From JABMQB01 sp963678235 (GTDB lineage: Bacteria; Bacteroidota; Bacteroidia; Bacteroidales; Prolixibacteraceae), in the NCBI GenBank assembly GCA_963678235.1, contig OY782766.1:1178001-1242000 (forward strand): a stretch of 64,000 nucleotides of DNA. The letters run 5' to 3'. The notes beneath the pieces are model-generated. The model saw only the letters and a list, made by a program, of their open reading frames with translations. It was not told where the DNA came from and ran no database searches. Shown in pieces: positions 63,518-64,000 of this stretch (the stretch's first letter is position 1; each line of letters opens with the position of its first letter). Made by a program: the position numbers and the translations under genes.

Positions 63518-64000
63518 TTACTTCTTTGCAATCGTATTTTCTGCCGCTTTCACAATATCTTCCACGCTCATTTCATAATAATCCAATAACTCTTGTGGCA
63601 ATCCCGACCCCGGGAATTTATCGCGAAGTCCAATGCGTGAAATAGGAACCGGATAATTTTCAGCAGCAACCTCCATTATTGCACTTCCCAATCCGTTAAT
63701 AATATTATGGTCTTCAGCGGTAACAGCTGCTCCACAATCTTTTAAAACTTTGGTCACCCCTTCCACATCAATGGGTTTTACGGTATGAACTTCAACAAGC
63801 GTAACACCGATTCCCTTTTTTGCCAAAAGCTCACTGGCTTCCATTAACCTTGGAAGCAAAATCCCATTTCCAAACAGGGCAATGTCTTTGCCATTTTGTT
63901 GTAAGATATTGATCTTTCCGGGAACAAAAGGCGTATCTTTTTCAAAAACGACCGGATCACGTCCACTTCCCAAGCGGATATAAACTGGACCTGGTATAGA
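63518..64000 (-). CDS. Transketolase C-terminal subunit (split transketolase), 3' part
   Basis: The frame is open to the window edge (codons SIPGPVYIRLGSGRDP at 64000-63953), so the gene starts outside. The visible 160 residues contain GPVYIRLG, a domain-III segment IALFGNGILLPRLMEASELLAKKGIGVTLVEVHTVKPID, TAEDHNIINGLGSAIMEV and RIGLRDKFPGSG, typical of the C-terminal subunit of two-gene transketolases. The N-terminal subunit would lie upstream. Split transketolases include the apulose-4-phosphate transketolase AptAB of apiose catabolism; with an apiosidase in this island that is an attractive reading, but ordinary pentose-phosphate function is not excluded. Confidence 0.85.
   Translation of the reverse strand, partial: SIPGPVYIRLGSGRDPVVFEKDTPFVPGKINILQQNGKDIALFGNGILLPRLMEASELLAKKGIGVTLVEVHTVKPIDVEGVTKVLKDCGAAVTAEDHNIINGLGSAIMEVAAENYPVPISRIGLRDKFPGSGLPQELLDYYEMSVEDIVKAAENTIAKK

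Overview
This window comes from the chromosome of an AT-rich Bacteroidota. The evidence is SusC/SusD pairs, a hybrid two-component regulator, TAnnTTTG-type -7 promoter boxes, and many secreted proteins ending in type IX secretion (T9SS, Por-type) sorting domains. T9SS cargo makes a gut Bacteroides unlikely and fits marine or sediment orders such as Marinilabiliales; this placement is an inference. No tRNA, rRNA, CRISPR or intact insertion sequence was seen. All identifications are by eye and from memory, without database searches.

Nearly the whole window is a pectin-degradation island. (1) 1-198: 5' end of an ECF sigma factor gene. (2) 384-17471, minus strand: a ten-gene operon reading PL1 pectate lyase, DUF3826 protein, DUF6298 beta-helix/TIM protein, GH140-like apiosidase, GH43-like, GH143-GH142-like, GH28, CE19-like pectin methylesterase, BNR protein and TIM-barrel lipoprotein. 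GH140, GH142/143 and the CE19-like esterase are hallmarks of rhamnogalacturonan-II (RG-II) breakdown, and the run esterase/GH28/GH143-142 recalls B. thetaiotaomicron BT1017-BT1020. (3) 18188-34627, minus: a homogalacturonan cluster with two SusC, one SusD, three more PL1 lyases, a CE8 pectinesterase and a decayed PL1 remnant. (4) 34944-37014: two paralogous secreted proteins of unknown function; a third copy is at 47811-48839. (5) 37048-42979, minus: a cytoplasmic catabolic operon of iron-dependent alcohol dehydrogenase, DapA-type aldolase, PdxA-type dehydrogenase, DUF1537 kinase and SSS symporter. (6) 43350-53390, minus: a large secreted protein of unknown family, a LacI regulator, the third secreted paralog and the hybrid two-component regulator. 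(7) 53743-57681, plus: GH105 and a LTD/CotH surface protein. (8) 57785-64000, minus: BASS transporter, Asp/Glu-racemase-like protein, DUF5703-like glycosidase, aminotransferase and the C-terminal subunit of a split transketolase.

Two observations tie the island together. First, nine copies of a LacI-type operator (consensus near TGTAAACGTTTACA) lie in front of the RG-II operon, the catabolic operon, the 1027-residue secreted protein, lacI, the two-component regulator and GH105. In three of these regions the two operators are spaced exactly 67 bp centre to centre. Second, the catabolic operon has the enzymes needed to degrade 3-deoxy-D-lyxo-2-heptulosaric acid (Dha), the RG-II sugar released by GH143: aldol cleavage to pyruvate plus a C4 aldehyde acid, reduction to D-threonate, phosphorylation, and oxidative decarboxylation to dihydroxyacetone phosphate. 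The stereochemistry works out to D-threonate, the known substrate of DtnK/PdxA2. I know of no described Dha pathway; this is the strongest candidate for a new system in the window, and it is an inference.
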